This document shows positions 25,168 to 36,245 of a stretch of DNA of 64,000 nt, piece after piece (the first letter of the stretch is position 1; the number at the start of each line of letters is the position of its first letter). The notes below the pieces were generated by a model that did no database searches, was not told where the DNA came from, and worked only from the letters and a program-made list of their open reading frames with translations. The translations under genes were made by a program, and so were the position numbers. This DNA comes from Sacculina carcini (taxonomy: Eukaryota > Arthropoda > Thecostraca > Sacculinidae). The stretch covers positions 7,899,806 to 7,963,805 of the forward strand of contig OU696573.1 of assembly GCA_916048095.2 (NCBI GenBank). The letters run 5' to 3'.

Positions 25168-25197
25168 ACCCCCCTACCGCAGGGGCGGTAGGGGGGT
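25168..25197. other. 5'-terminal hairpin of the I-type LINE
   Basis: CCCCCCTACCGC (25169-25180) and GCGGTAGGGGGG (25185-25196) are exactly complementary with the loop AGGG; the A-T pair 25168/25197 extends the stem to 13 bp. The hairpin sits exactly at the LINE 5' end, directly abutting the target duplication. Confidence 0.8.
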
Positions 25198-25210
25198 ATC
25201 TCACATTTGA

Positions 25211-25251
25211 GGTGCTGACCAAATATTGTGAGGATCTTAGCACTACACTAC
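25211..25251 (+). pseudogene. hAT transposase sliver between two LINEs
   Basis: After the target duplication the hAT frame resumes as VLTKYCEDLSTTLQ for about 40 bp, before the (TTA)n tail of LINE B. This sliver proves that both LINEs entered the same transposase gene. Confidence 0.65.
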
Positions 25252-25429
25252 AGTTTATTATTATTATTATTATTAATTACAGGCAAATCCAGTAGCATGG
25301 GAAGAGTGTAAGCACTATTACCACCCTAAGGTGGCCCCATGTACCGGAAGCGCCCAAAAGATTCAGAGAGAAAGAGAGTTCGAAAAGAAAAAAGTATAGA
25401 AAGAGAGTTGGAAATAAAATAATAAATAA

Positions 25430-25981
25430 ATTATTATTATTATTATTAACGTTTATTTGTATAGTGCACATTAAAACACACGCGCGAAAATACAAATCTT
25501 GGTGCAAAAATATATACAAATAAGTAAGACACGCCGCTTAGGGAAAACAAACATGCGGACAATACACACCCCCACAAGCACACACACACACACACACGCA
25601 CACAAGCATACTCATGCACACACACCGCAAAATTGAAACATGGTAGTAAAAAAAGCAAAATAAAATAAAATATAATTAATAAAAAAACAACAACAAAAAA
25701 ACTTCTAGTAAATATATCAAGCGAGACGGGTACGGTATGACGGCTCATAGCGAAGCGTAAGGAGTATGAGAGTGAGAGTCATGATCAAAAGATTTATCAA
25801 AGAGATGATTGCGCAGAGAAGAGGACAACGATGATAAGGATGTGGAGGAGATAACATGGTAGGGAAGAGAGTTGTACAAACGTGGAGCATAGAAAGGGAA
25901 GAATTTACTAGACAAGGTAGATTCATTGAGGGCTCGTGGACAGGATAAAGGAAGTGGATGACGGTAAAGAAAGTTATTAGA
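25430..25981 (-). mobile_element. Rex1-like LINE fragment C1
   Basis: This is a minus-strand 3' fragment: a (TTA)n-type tail, a UTR with TTTGTATAGTGCACATTAAAA, a CA-rich tract, and a C-terminal coding segment (25745-25970) with FYAPRLYNSLPYHVISSTSL, matching LINE D. A second UTR copy of the same family lies at 60312-60598. It is 5'-truncated at the junction with fragment C2. Confidence 0.7.
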
Positions 25982-27253
25982 CAACAACAACAACAACAAC
26001 AACATGTATTTAATATAGCGCCAGATATACAATGGTGCGATGAAAGGATGAGATAAAAAATAATATAGTATGTATGTTTATAAAATATACGAAACAAATG
26101 TCAGAATAGCTAAGAGCATGACAGACAAAGTTTAACAGGCGTATACACAAAAGAAAAACACGAACCCATTCAACAGGGAGAGGTAGACACAAGAAGATGT
26201 GCATGCAGAGCAGAAGAGAAGGATCGAAGTGAAGGGGAGGACCGGATACGAGAAGGCAAGGAGTTATCGAGACGAGGAGCAAAGAAGTAGAAAGATTTCG
26301 CCGACCAAGGCGACTTCAAAACTGCTCGAGGACAGTGAAGAGAGTGAAGACGACGACCTGAGTGTTGAGGTTCAGATAGTAGGGAGCGGAGGTAAGAAGG
26401 AGAGGAGGGTGAGCGGATAATTTTAAAGATAAGACAGCACAGTTTATAGTTGATCCGAGCCGAGTATATAGTTGATTGGAGAGTGTAAGAAGCTGCGAGA
26501 GGTATGTAGGTTGCCGAGGGTCATGCAAAAGTTTATAAACAAGACAGCAAATTTTAAAGTGGATGCGAGGGATGATCGGAAGCCATCGAAGATTGTAGAG
26601 ATAGAGTGAGGTATGACGAAAGTGGGAAAGAGAAAACACGAAACGACAAGATTTATTAATGACATGTTGCAGGATTTTCAGAGAGGAGCGAGGTACATGG
26701 AAATATAAAGAATTGCAGTAGTTAATTCTTGAAAAGATGAAGCAATGAATCAGTAGCTGAGGGACGGTCGAGAAAAGGGCGGAGAGGATATAGCCAACGT
26801 AGAATGAGATGACAAGTGCGAGCAACAGCAGAAATATTTGCAGAAAAACAAAGTGACGAATCCAGAATGACTCCGAGATCACGAACACTTTGAGATAGGG
26901 TAAAGGGAGCAGCGGAGGTGTTAAGCGAGGAGGATGTAGAATGAAGAATTCTGATTTGGAAGTGTTAAGAAGGAGACTGCGAGAAGCACACCAGGAAAAA
27001 ATATCAGAGATAATGTCTGATAAGAACGAAGCATGGGGGAAGGGAAGAGGAATAATTATTTGTATATCGTCTGCGTAGACGTGGAACTGGACAGAATAGC
27101 GACGGAGAATAGGACATAGAGAAGACATGTACAGATTCAATAGAAGCGGGGCTAGAATAGAACCTTGTGGCACACCGGAAAGTAGAGGAGTTTGCTTAGA
27201 AGTAGTGGAATTGAATTGCACCGAGTAGGAACGATCAGTAAGATAAGAATGTA
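25982..27253 (-). mobile_element. Rex1-like LINE fragment C2
   Basis: On the minus strand the 3' end is a (GTT)n tail preceded by GCGCTATATTAAATACAT. Coding (27221-26316 and further, frameshifted) includes SGVPQGSILAPLLLNLYMSS and VQFHVYADDIQIIIPL (YADD box), then LYNLRWLPIIPRIHFKICCL. It begins inside the RT at LTDRSYSVQFNS, so it is 5'-truncated. The same 3' end recurs at 39143, 40290 and 51878. It lies inside the 3' UTR of LINE B. Confidence 0.75.
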
Positions 27254-27409
27254 AATAACAATAAATAATAAACCATCATCCGATAACAATCCATAATGTC
27301 ACTCCGCCCACGTTCCTCAATAAATAATAACAATCAACAATAAATATGTGATTCAGTAAATAACAGCCATCAATAAATAAGAATAAATATAAATAAATAA
27401 GTAATAAAT

Positions 27410-27720
27410 AACAATCAAGAACAATAAATATGATTCAATAAGAAACATTCAACAATAAATATAAATATGATTCAATAAGAAACATTCAACAATAAATATA
27501 AATATGATTCAATAAGTAACAACAACACAAATGAATATGATTCAATAAACAACAAAAACAATAAATATGATTCAATAAGCAACATCAACAATAAATATGA
27601 TTCAATAAACAGCAACAACAATAAATATGATTCAATAGACAACAACAGCAATAAATGTGATTCAATGAACAGCAACAACATTGAATATGATTCAATAAAC
27701 AACAACAGCCAACACTGAGT
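27410..27720 (-). repeat. Minisatellite in LINE B 3' UTR, about 30-bp unit
   Basis: Units of the form AATATGATTCAATAAACAAC, with about 30 bp between repeats, recur roughly ten times. LINE B copy 2 has the same unit with fewer repeats (47800-47910), so the array varies between copies. The repetitive FIESYLLLL frame across it is an artefact of the tandem unit. Confidence 0.8.
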
Positions 27721-27876
27721 AAAAGTATAATTTAATAAATAACAACAACCAATAATATATAGTTACAAATAGAGAGTAAAATAAGAATAAATATAAATAA
27801 AAAGAAAATAAATAACAATAAGCATGAATAAATAACAATAAATATAAATAAATATACAATTAATAAGACTCAACAG

Positions 27877-29863
27877 TCAATTCCGCTCTTTCAGTAGCAT
27901 TTCATTTACTTTGGCCTTGAATTTCTTCAAATTGTTCTGCGAGAAAGCCTCATCCTTCAACGTGTTCCAAGTGGACACAGTGGCAGGAAGAAAGCAACGT
28001 TGGAATTGCTTTGTACGACAACGAAATGGAGCCATGCACTGGGAATGCTGTTTGGATGTAAACCGTGTGCTTCTTGCTGCCACGAAATCACCAGGAATTG
28101 ACTTGCTCATCGGATGATGGTCGTTGTGCTTGATCTTGTACATCATGCACACGCTGCTGACCTTTCGACGATGGCAAAGATCACCGAAAACCAAGTCACC
28201 ACAGAGGAACTTGCAAGTTCTAACAACTCTGTTGATGAGATTGAGGTGACAATCCGCAGCAGAAGACCATACGGGGGCGCAGTACTCCAGAATTGGCCAA
28301 ATAAAACAGCGAAAACAACTTTTTGAGATTGTGCTGCTACCGAACATCCGATATGCCTTTCTAATAATTCCCAATTTCCGCGATTCCGAACAAACTAGCT
28401 TCCGAATGTGACTCTCAAACGTCAGCTTTGAGTCTACATGTACTCAACAATATTTTGAGCTCATCACACACGCTGAGTTGGGCGTCATTTATGCGGATAG
28501 CTCCATGTGAAGGCTGAACGGTACGTGACCTAGAAACCAACAAGCATTAAGATTTTGAAGTGTTCAGCATCATATTCCAGCTCTCACACCACTTCAGGAC
28601 GCTGCTGAGATCGTCGTTGACCGTTTGACGCACCTGTGGTCTGTCCGAAGGAGATGAAATTACAGCCATCAAGGTTGCATCATCAGCATATCCATATACA
28701 GGGTTGCGTGTGGTTGTGTACAGGTCAGCGGTGTAAGTGTTGAACAAAATAGGACCCAACACACTTCCCTGCGGGACACCGGACACAATGCTCTGCCAGC
28801 CACTGTATGCTCCATCGATAGCAACACGTTGTACGCGATTGGAGAGAAATTGACGCAAAACACTTAGCAAGCGGCCGCCGACTCCAACGTTTCTCAGTTT
28901 TTGCAACAAGCCCTGGTGGCTCACACGGTCAAATGCTGCCGAGAAATCCAACTGCACAATCCAGGCTCCACTGCCTTTGTCTAGCACTTGCTGGAGCTCA
29001 TGCGTGATATTAAGCAGAGCGTCAGTCGTGCTGAGTTTTTTGCGGTATGTAAATTGGTTTTCCGACAGAAGATTGTTGCTCTCCAGGTACTTGGACAGTC
29101 TGGAAGATATCAAGTGCTCGAATATTTTGGACATAATTGGCGTAATTGATATCGGCCGGTAGTTTGCAGCATCAGCTGAATTGTTTCCTTTTGGTATGGG
29201 CGTGATATTCGCAACCCGCCAACATGATGGAAACGAACCAGTCTTCATCAAGCGCCTGAAGATAGCACTGAGCTTCGGAGCTAGAGTATCTGCCGTGTTC
29301 TTGAAAAATAGCGGAAACATATTCAGAGGGTCTGTTCCTCCGTGGGCATCAAGGTCTTTTATGAGATTCGCCACTTCTTTTGATCGGAAGGCAATGCCTT
29401 TGATTTTCGGGGCGAGGACAGATGAATCGTCAGACGGAATGGACCCTTGACATTGCTTCGTATTGAAGTAATCCATAAGCAACTCTGCCTTCTCTGTTGG
29501 GTTGCTTTTGAGCTCACCGTTGGCTGAACGTAAAGGGGGGACAGACAGGTCATGTCCAAACACTGACGATTTCAACGTTGAGCACCATTTGTGGGCGTCA
29601 TTGGCAGATGTTAGCTTTTCAGCAAGTTTCTTTGAGTGACGTGTTTCCGCTTCTGAATACACATGCTCAGCATGCCGTCTGGCCTCAGTGTAAACATTCC
29701 ATGAATCGGCTGAGCGTGATTGAAGCCACTTGTGGTAAGCCTCCTGCTTGGATTCACGTGCGCTGCGACATTCGTTGGTGAACCAGGCTTTGTCATCAGA
29801 GCGAAAACGTAGTTTTTTAGTAGGCACTCTCCTTGAGATGACATCAGTAATGTATTTGTTCAA
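27877..29863 (-). pseudogene. LINE B reverse transcriptase (copy 1)
   Basis: The long frame 29863-28547 contains the linker (SDDKAWFTNECRSARESKQE) and the RT blocks ANYRPISITPIMSKIFEHL, VQLDFSAAFDRVSHQGLLQK, SGVPQGSVLGPILFN and GYADDATLMAVISS (YADD). It breaks near 28540. 28374-27877 holds the C-terminal part with ILEYCAPVWSSAADCHLNLI and NTLKDEAFSQNNLKKFKAK. RT of this type primes on nicked chromosomal DNA. The endonuclease is absent and frameshifts lie between 28375 and 28546. Confidence 0.85.
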
Positions 29864-29884
29864 TGCATCGATGGGGCTTTTAAT

Positions 29885-30237
29885 TGCCCCATTAGAGAGC
29901 TTTTACATGAGCTGAAAAACTTGCCAGACATGCCATCACAAACTATGTCTTTGCCTGAGTAATTAACATTTATCCACGGAAAAAGCTCTCTGTAATATAT
30001 CCAAATTTGTGTACTGCTCTCAGGATTGCTATTACTCTTTCAGTCACTGTTACTGAAGGAGAGAGGAGCTTTTCAAAACTGAAACTCATCAAGTCCTACC
30101 TGAGGTCAACTATGTCACAGGAACGCCTCACTGCTCTGGCCACCATCAGCATTAATCACACAGTTGCTGAAAATATTTCCCATGATGAATTAGTTAATGA
30201 ATTTGCAGCTAGCAAAGTGAGAAAAACAAGGATTTAG
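29885..30237 (+). pseudogene. ZMYM1-like hAT transposase, C-terminal dimerisation domain
   Basis: The frame resumes with PIRELLHELKNLPDMPSQ, two stops follow, and then TALRIAITLSVTVTEGERSF, SKLKLIKSYLRSTMSQERLT and ISINHTVAENISHDELVNEF. This is the hAT family dimerisation domain (ERSFSKLKLIK core) that ends ZMYM1-like transposases. It continues the gene broken off at 18838 and at 25251. The stretch 30240-30497 after it is the noncoding right end of the hAT. Confidence 0.85.
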
Positions 30238-30505
30238 ATGGGAGTTGTATTGTGGTCCAATAAATTATGTGTATATATTTTTTTTGCAAGATTTGTAAAA
30301 TTCGCAGGTAATTTTCTTCTATTCTGTAGTAGCAATAAATATTTCAATAAAAAGCTGTTTTGTGAGTGCTTTGGTCGTCTTAAACTTCTTGTTTAGATTG
30401 CGGAGGGGAAGAAGCCAAGCATTTTATGTGCATTGTGGAAGGGGGGTGCCGAAGATGAGGTTCGCCCAGGGCGCCACGTAGGCTAAGTCCGCCACTGGTT
30501 GAGGA

Positions 30506-31520
30506 GTACAGATACATCGGTGTTGTTCTCAACTACAATGGTAGATTTAGAAAGAGACAGATTGAACTAAAAGAGAGAGCCACCAGGGCTATGTACAGTG
30601 TCATAGGTACGGCTCGGAAATGTGACTTGCCTGTGGATATACAACTGCAGATGTATAACAGCATGATCGAGCCGGTGATGACATACGCCTGCGAAATATG
30701 GGCAAATGAGACTGTGATAGAGTTGGAGTTGTTGCAGATGAAATTCCTAAAACATGTTCTTATGGTGCACGAGAAAACCAGTAATGATATTATGATTGGG
30801 GAAACAGGCATATTCCCAAAATAAGTATGCATAAAATACAAGGCAATCAGCTACTAGAAGAGGATAATAACAGGTAAGAAGAGCAAACTCAGTTATATCA
30901 TGTACAGCTGCTTGCTACAGATGTACCAGGCTGGAACGTATATATCACCGTGGCTACAGTACATAAGGAATATTTGCATTGAGTGTGGTGTTCCTGGTAT
31001 ATGGATGTCACAAACAGTCATCAATCCGGTTAGAACAATGAGAACTTTTAAGCGAACACTAAAGGATATTTGGATAACCCGCTGGTTCACTAGCATATCT
31101 ACGAAGTCTATCTGTAACAGTTAAAGATTGTATAAGAAAAAGTATGAAATGGAAGAATACTTGATTAAATTAAGTAAGGAACAACGTATACACGTCACAA
31201 AAATCAGAACATGTAATAGTAAATTGCCTATCATCAGCGGTCGATATGCTGGCATAAACAGGGAACAGAGATATTGTACCAAGTGCAATGAATTGCAAGT
31301 GGGAGATGAATATCACCTGATAATGCAGTGTCAAAATGCAAGCATAGCAAGGCTGAGAGAAGAACATATACCCGACCGATAGAGGACAGGAGGAGGAAAG
31401 CACAGATTCAGGGAACGTACGCAGAGTAAGAATACTGAAATTATGATGAGTTTATCTAGATTCATATCGGAAACTCTTAAACTGTACTGTTGAACGTATG
31501 ATCATGTGTGATGATGAAAG
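30506..31520 (+). pseudogene. LINE-A, post-RT C-terminal part
   Basis: Directly after the hAT target duplication the sequence reads EYRYIGVVLNYNGRFRKRQI and ends near 30824; it includes MYNSMIEPVMTYACEIWANE, typical of the thumb/post-RT part of a LINE ORF2. A later frame (31128-31382) has YCTKCNELQVGDEYHLIMQC, the terminal zinc motif. Stops separate the two parts. With 12329-13082 it forms one old element. Similar proteins are common in invertebrate genomes, but I do not assign a clade. Confidence 0.75.
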
Positions 31521-31535
31521 TACAGGCAAACGTAT

Positions 31536-31903
<368 letters not shown>

Positions 31904-33015
31904 CTAGTACTCATCGATACCAAGATGCGGGACGCTATCTGCAGTGTGTGCAATGTCGACCTGACAGATGACGGCTGGTTACAGGCCACCCTCCCAGTTC
32001 GTCTCGGTGGTATCGGAGTAAGACGACTGGTGGACATCGCGCTACCGGCCTACATATTCTCTGCGTCTGCCACTCGCAGGCTGGTCAGTCTGATCACCCG
32101 TCGCCCCTGCGACGACAGACCAGCACTGCTAGGCGAAGCACAGAAGATATTTTCCGCCAGGGTTGGGAGCGTATACGACGCTGAACACTCGTTACCCACA
32201 CGTCAGCGGCAACTAGATGAGCTAGCCTCTCGCTATCGCATCAACGAATTTCTCAGCCGTGCCAATCAACTGCACCGCGCCCGCCTTCTTGCCGCAGCAG
32301 AGCCTCACAGTGCCGCATGGCTGGAAGCCGTACCGGTAGAGAGTCTAGGCCTACTACTACCAGACGAGGCAGTGCGCGTCAACATTGCTTTGCGATTGGG
32401 AGCGACCATCTGCTTGCCTCATAGGTGCCGGTGCGGAGCAATGACAGTCTTGGCCACCACCAGCTGTCTTACCACCGTGATCCCGGGCGTCTGCCACGTC
32501 ATGCGGCACTCAACGATGTGATTCGTCGTGCGCTGGCAGCGGCTGGTGTACCAGCCTTGCTAGAGCATCGAGGCCTCGACCGCGGCGACGGTAGACGACC
32601 CGACGGCATCACCATCTCACCGTTCAGCAACGGCAAGTCACTGGTCTGGGACGCCACGTGTACCAACACGTTCGGCGCTACTCAACTCCGCGATTGCGCC
32701 ACCAGAGCAGGAGCCGCCGCCAGAGCAGCTGAGAGGCGCAAGCGAGATCGCTATGCCGAGCTGGCGCAGCGTTATCGATTTGAGCCACTGGCGGTGGAGA
32801 CAAGTGGCATGATGGGACCATCCCTTCTGCGGCTACTACAAGAACTGGGTCAACGTATAACGGAATTGTCCGGAGAGCCTCGGGAGACATGTTGGCTTCG
32901 ACAGCGAGTCAGCCTTGCGGTAGCCCACGGCAACACGGCAGCCTTAACGATGACCTAGCCCACTGTATGTTATACGTTGTGTGTATGGCCTTTAAATATA
33001 TAGTTGTTTGTCAAC
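31904..33015 (+). pseudogene. LINE 3' fragment with probable restriction-like endonuclease (copy 1)
   Basis: The frame to 32521 has WLQATLPVRLGGIGVRRLVD and ends after CLPHRCRCGA. A one-base shift near 32425 continues in the next frame to 32958 with LGHHQLSYHRDPGRLPRH, GDGRRPDGITISPF, SLVWDATCTNTFG and a conserved end (EPRETCWLRQRVSLAVAHGN). Order and motifs fit the zinc knuckle plus RPD...D restriction-like endonuclease at the C-terminus of early-branching LINEs (R2/NeSL/Hero group). The last knuckle Cys appears replaced by Tyr (LSYHR). The RT is missing. A (CA)n tract lies on both sides, and the 3' end is (A)9. Confidence 0.68.
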
Positions 33016-33344
33016 AAAAAAAAACACACACACACACAACATACAATACATACATGCATGTACATACATGTGCATACAAGCCTGCGTGTATGCATGTATT
33101 CATCCTGTGAGTGATCTATATTTGATTGTTGTCGACTATATAAATACCAGAATGAATGTGGCGCTAGCTAGCAAATAGTAGTAGTCTTGCTTAGTGTTTA
33201 AGTATCAGTCCGAAAAGAAGCGTGATCTTGTCGGACTATTGTCACATGTGCTTTCATCTCGTGTATACGTACTCGTGTACACGTACTATTGATTGAACTG
33301 CTTGTATGAGTGACCAATAAACTTACTTACTTACCTACTTACTT

Positions 33345-33346
<2 letters not shown>
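33016..33346. other. Unassigned, with ACTT tail
   Basis: No gene is seen. The stretch begins with CACA and CATA-rich sequence and ends with GACCAATAAACTTACTTACT and further ACTT units, which looks like the 3' end of an unidentified retroposon. No A/B-box promoter is recognisable. Confidence 0.4.

Positions 33347-33421
<75 letters not shown>
33347..33421. repeat. (CA)n microsatellite
   Basis: A pure CA run of about 37 units directly follows the ACTT tail. 33422-33700 after it has no recognisable feature. Confidence 0.95.
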
Positions 33422-33423
<2 letters not shown>

Positions 33424-33709
33424 AATAAAGACAAAATTCCACAATATGATCTTTGGCCTGAGCCATTAACCATTAGGACAACAGCAGACATGCAAAAATC
33501 TCCAAACGTCACAATTGATCATTGAAATTTCCACTCGAGCTCATGATTGTTTGTAAAAATACACGAAACCGTTTTCTATTGATGTCATATATATATTTCA
33601 AGAGATTTTCACCAACAACGACTCATATTCAACATCACACCCTGTATAAGCAAAAGCTTACAATATATAGTTGTGATGTTCGGTTCATATTTACCGCAGC
33701 CATACTGTA

Positions 33710-33890
33710 ACACCCGATGTGATGTATATGTGGTGTATATGTGATGATAGGTGTATATGTGATGTGTATGTACAATGTGTATGTACAATGTATGTAAAGT
33801 GTGTATGTACGATGTGTATGTGTGATGTGATGTGTGTATGTGATGTGTATGATATGTGTATATGTGATGTGATGTATATGTGATGAGTGT
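33710..33890. repeat. TGTGATGTATA-type minisatellite
   Basis: Short variable units of TGTGATGTATA, TGTATGTACAA and TGTGATGTG repeat irregularly for about 180 bp. 33890-34083 after it is unassigned. Confidence 0.7.
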
Positions 33891-34097
33891 TGTATTTTGT
33901 TTTGCGCATTACAATTGTTTGCTTTGGAGCGTCCCTGTTATGCACAATCCGTCGAACACGTGGCGCGTTGTGTAACTTGCGCAACTCAACTGTACCTTGT
34001 GCGAATATGACACCGTGTGCACGCTACATGGGTCGTGTTACACGGCCCATGTGTATCAACGATACACATGACACGCCACAATGATAGTGTAGCGAAC

Positions 34098-34185
34098 AAG
34101 TGTGTGTGGGTGTATGTGTGGGTGTGTTTGTGTGGGTGTGATTGTGTGTGTGTGTGTGATTGTGTGTGTGTGTGTGTGTGTCTGT

Positions 34186-34273
<88 letters not shown>
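34098..34273. repeat. (GT)n microsatellite
   Basis: An interrupted GT run becomes pure from about 34190. It abuts the 3' end of LINE F, and a second GT run lies at the other end of that LINE. Confidence 0.95.
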
Positions 34274-34276
<3 letters not shown>

Positions 34277-34320
34277 CACAGTTGTACTCACAGTTGTAGT
34301 TTACAGGAAATGAGCAGGGC

Positions 34321-36245
34321 TCAGACTGTCCTGTCTCCATACCCACATTTATCTAATATATGCTTGAACTGTGCTATACTGTTTGATTGAACTATTTCTT
34401 TACCCAAACGGTTCCATATATCTATACACCTACTTGGGAAAATGTACTTCTTTATATCCCTTAATACCCGGGTTTGCTGTAGACATTTATTGTGTCCCCT
34501 ATGGTCCCTCGTACTCCAAACCACCCAATCTTTCCTATCCAATCGCTCCATACCAAGGCTGTGCTTGAAAACGTTTATTAAATCCCCCCTTAACCTTCTC
34601 TTTTCCAGTGACGACAACCCAATTTTCTCTAACCTTTTTTCATAGTTCAACGAACTCAATGATGTTAACAGCTTAGTCGCTACTTTTTGGACTTTCTCTA
34701 ACCTAGCGATATGTTTTTTATTGTGGGGAGCCCAAATTACTGCCGCGTATTCTAGTGGGTGCCTTATCACATTTTTTATCAATTTTTTTACCACTTCCTC
34801 ATCCATGAAGTTAAATGAGACCCTTATATTCTTTATGGTTCTATACGCCGCATTCACTACTCTGGTTATATGCCTCTCCGGCGACAGATCATCCTCAATA
34901 GTTACACCCAAATCTCTTTCGGCAGTCACCTTCTGCAGCTTGTGCTCGCCCAACATATAACATCTCGATGGTCTGAGTTTTCCTTTACCAAATTCCATAA
35001 CGTGGCACTTGCTGGCATTAACTCCATGCCCCATTCCCTACTCCACTCACATAGCCTGTCTAGATCCTCTTGCAATTTTTGGCAGCTGGTCCGATCTTTC
35101 ACTCTTCTCAAAATTTTCGCATCATCTGCAAACATGTTCACGTAACTGCCTATTCTCTCCGTCATTTGATTTATGTACACCAGGAACATTATCGGTCCAA
35201 GCACTGATCCTTGAGGGACGCCACTTGTGACTTCTCTCCACGTCGATTTGGCACCTCTTACAACTGTTCTCATTTTACGTCCGCTCAAATAATCTCTCAT
35301 CCAATCCAAAAGCTTTCCACGTATCCCTCCTTCATGCTCAATTTGCCACAATAACTTGTTTCGTGGAACCCTGTCGAACGCCTTTTTCAGGTCCAGATAT
35401 ACACAATCGACCCATCCATCTCTTTCCTGCACTGTGTCTATCACCCTAGAATAAAAACTCATCAAGTTCGCAACACAAGACCTTCCACTCCTGAATCCAT
35501 ACTGTGTCTCATTTAAAATACTGTTATCCTCCAAATATAATACCCATCTGTCCTTAATGATCGACTCCACCAATTTACACATGACGCTTGTTAGTGAGAT
35601 CGGCCTGTAATTCAGCGGTTTGTCTCTCTCTCCTCCTTTGTATATCGGTATTATATTCGCCAGCTTCCACTCCTGGGGAAGAATTCCTTGTGACAGGCTA
35701 CCTTGGACAATATCGAACACCGGTGTGAGGAGTTCATATCTACATTCTTTCAGGATCACCGCGGCGATATCATCTGGACCAACTGCTTTTCTGCATTGAA
35801 GACCACTCAGGCGACTCTCAATCTCTTCGCGATATACTTCAATATAGTCGATCCCCAGTCTGGTATCAACTATCACCGGAGTTTCCAATCCGTCCTCAGT
35901 CGTATATACCTCTTGAAACTTCCTGTTCATGACTTCACAAATATCTCCTGCTTCCTCGTAAATTTCGCCATCCACAATCAATTTGTCTATAGCAACCTTA
36001 CTTTTCAATTTTTTGTTTAGAAACTTGTAAAACAACTTTGGTTCATATTTACTCTTGTCTACAATGCTTTTCTCATATTGTCTTTCCTCCTGCCTTCTCA
36101 CACTCACGTAATGGTTGCGTGCTTTTTTGAATTTCTCTCTATTTCTCAACGTATTCCGTCTTCTCATTCTTTTCCATGCCTCTTCTTTTTGCACACGTGC
36201 CCTTTCACATTTTTTATTGAACCATTCTTTTTCAACAGCATTTTT
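34321..36245 (-). pseudogene. LINE F ORF2, RT part
   Basis: The RT frame carries LNYRPISLTSVMCKLVESII, QYGFRSGRSCVANLMSFY, VYLDLKKAFDRVPRNKLLWQ (first Asp), SGVPQGSVLGPIMFLVYINQ and NMFADDAKILRRV, with FADD as the catalytic box. A one-base loss near 35023 shifts the frame; it continues as NASKCHVMEFGKGKLRPSRC, then AAVIWAPHNKKHIARLEKVQ and DIWNRLGKEIVQSN to 34321. The missing base and the stop at 36246 are the only breaks seen. Confidence 0.88.

Larger units (their letters stand above)
18852..25197 (-). mobile_element. I-type LINE, full length, with 13-bp target duplication
   Basis: The 13-mer ATCTCACATTTGA occurs at 18839-18851 and again at 25198-25210 and splits the hAT transposase codons for LTFE, so this is the target duplication. 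The 3' end on the minus strand is an (CAATCAAT)-type tail (GATTGATTGATT at 18849). The 5' end is a 13-bp GC hairpin. The element has a gag-like ORF1 and an ORF2 with endonuclease, RT, RNase H and a C-terminal zinc motif. That set and order are characteristic of the I group of non-LTR retrotransposons. Both reading frames carry stops or shifts, so the copy is dead although complete in extent. Confidence 0.85.
25252..29878 (-). mobile_element. Jockey-like LINE B, copy 1 (interrupted)
   Basis: The 3' end on the minus strand is (TAA)n at 25256-25275, preceded by a UTR containing ATTACAGGCAAATCCAGTAGC. The same UTR occurs contiguously in copy 2 at 47450-47640. Comparison shows that 25430-27253 is foreign DNA inserted in the UTR. 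The rest of the UTR, with a minisatellite, runs to 27876 and the coding region to about 29870. The endonuclease is missing, so the copy is 5'-truncated. The hAT transposase resumes immediately to the right (PIRELLHELKNLPDMPSQ). Confidence 0.8.
13091..30497 (+). mobile_element. hAT transposon (ZMYM1-like/DUF4371 type) with nested insertions, 17.4 kb
   Basis: The left end reads CAGTGGCGGTTCTTCC and contains CGCCCAGGGCG. The right end, reversed, reads CAGTGGCGGACTTAGC and also contains CGCCCTGGGCG. The flanking octamers GTCGACGA (13083-13090) and GTTGAGGA (30498-30505) match at 6 of 8 positions, as expected for an old 8-bp hAT target duplication. Flanking DNA on both sides is LINE-A. Inside are decayed transposase exons (16197-18838 and 29885-30237), a smaller hAT, a full-length I-type LINE and LINE B. 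Much of the present length is later insertions. Confidence 0.85.

Noticed and set aside
27472..27705. Repetitive hydrophobic frame with FIESYLLLL units
   Set aside because: It is the antisense-like reading of the 30-bp minisatellite in the LINE B 3' UTR.
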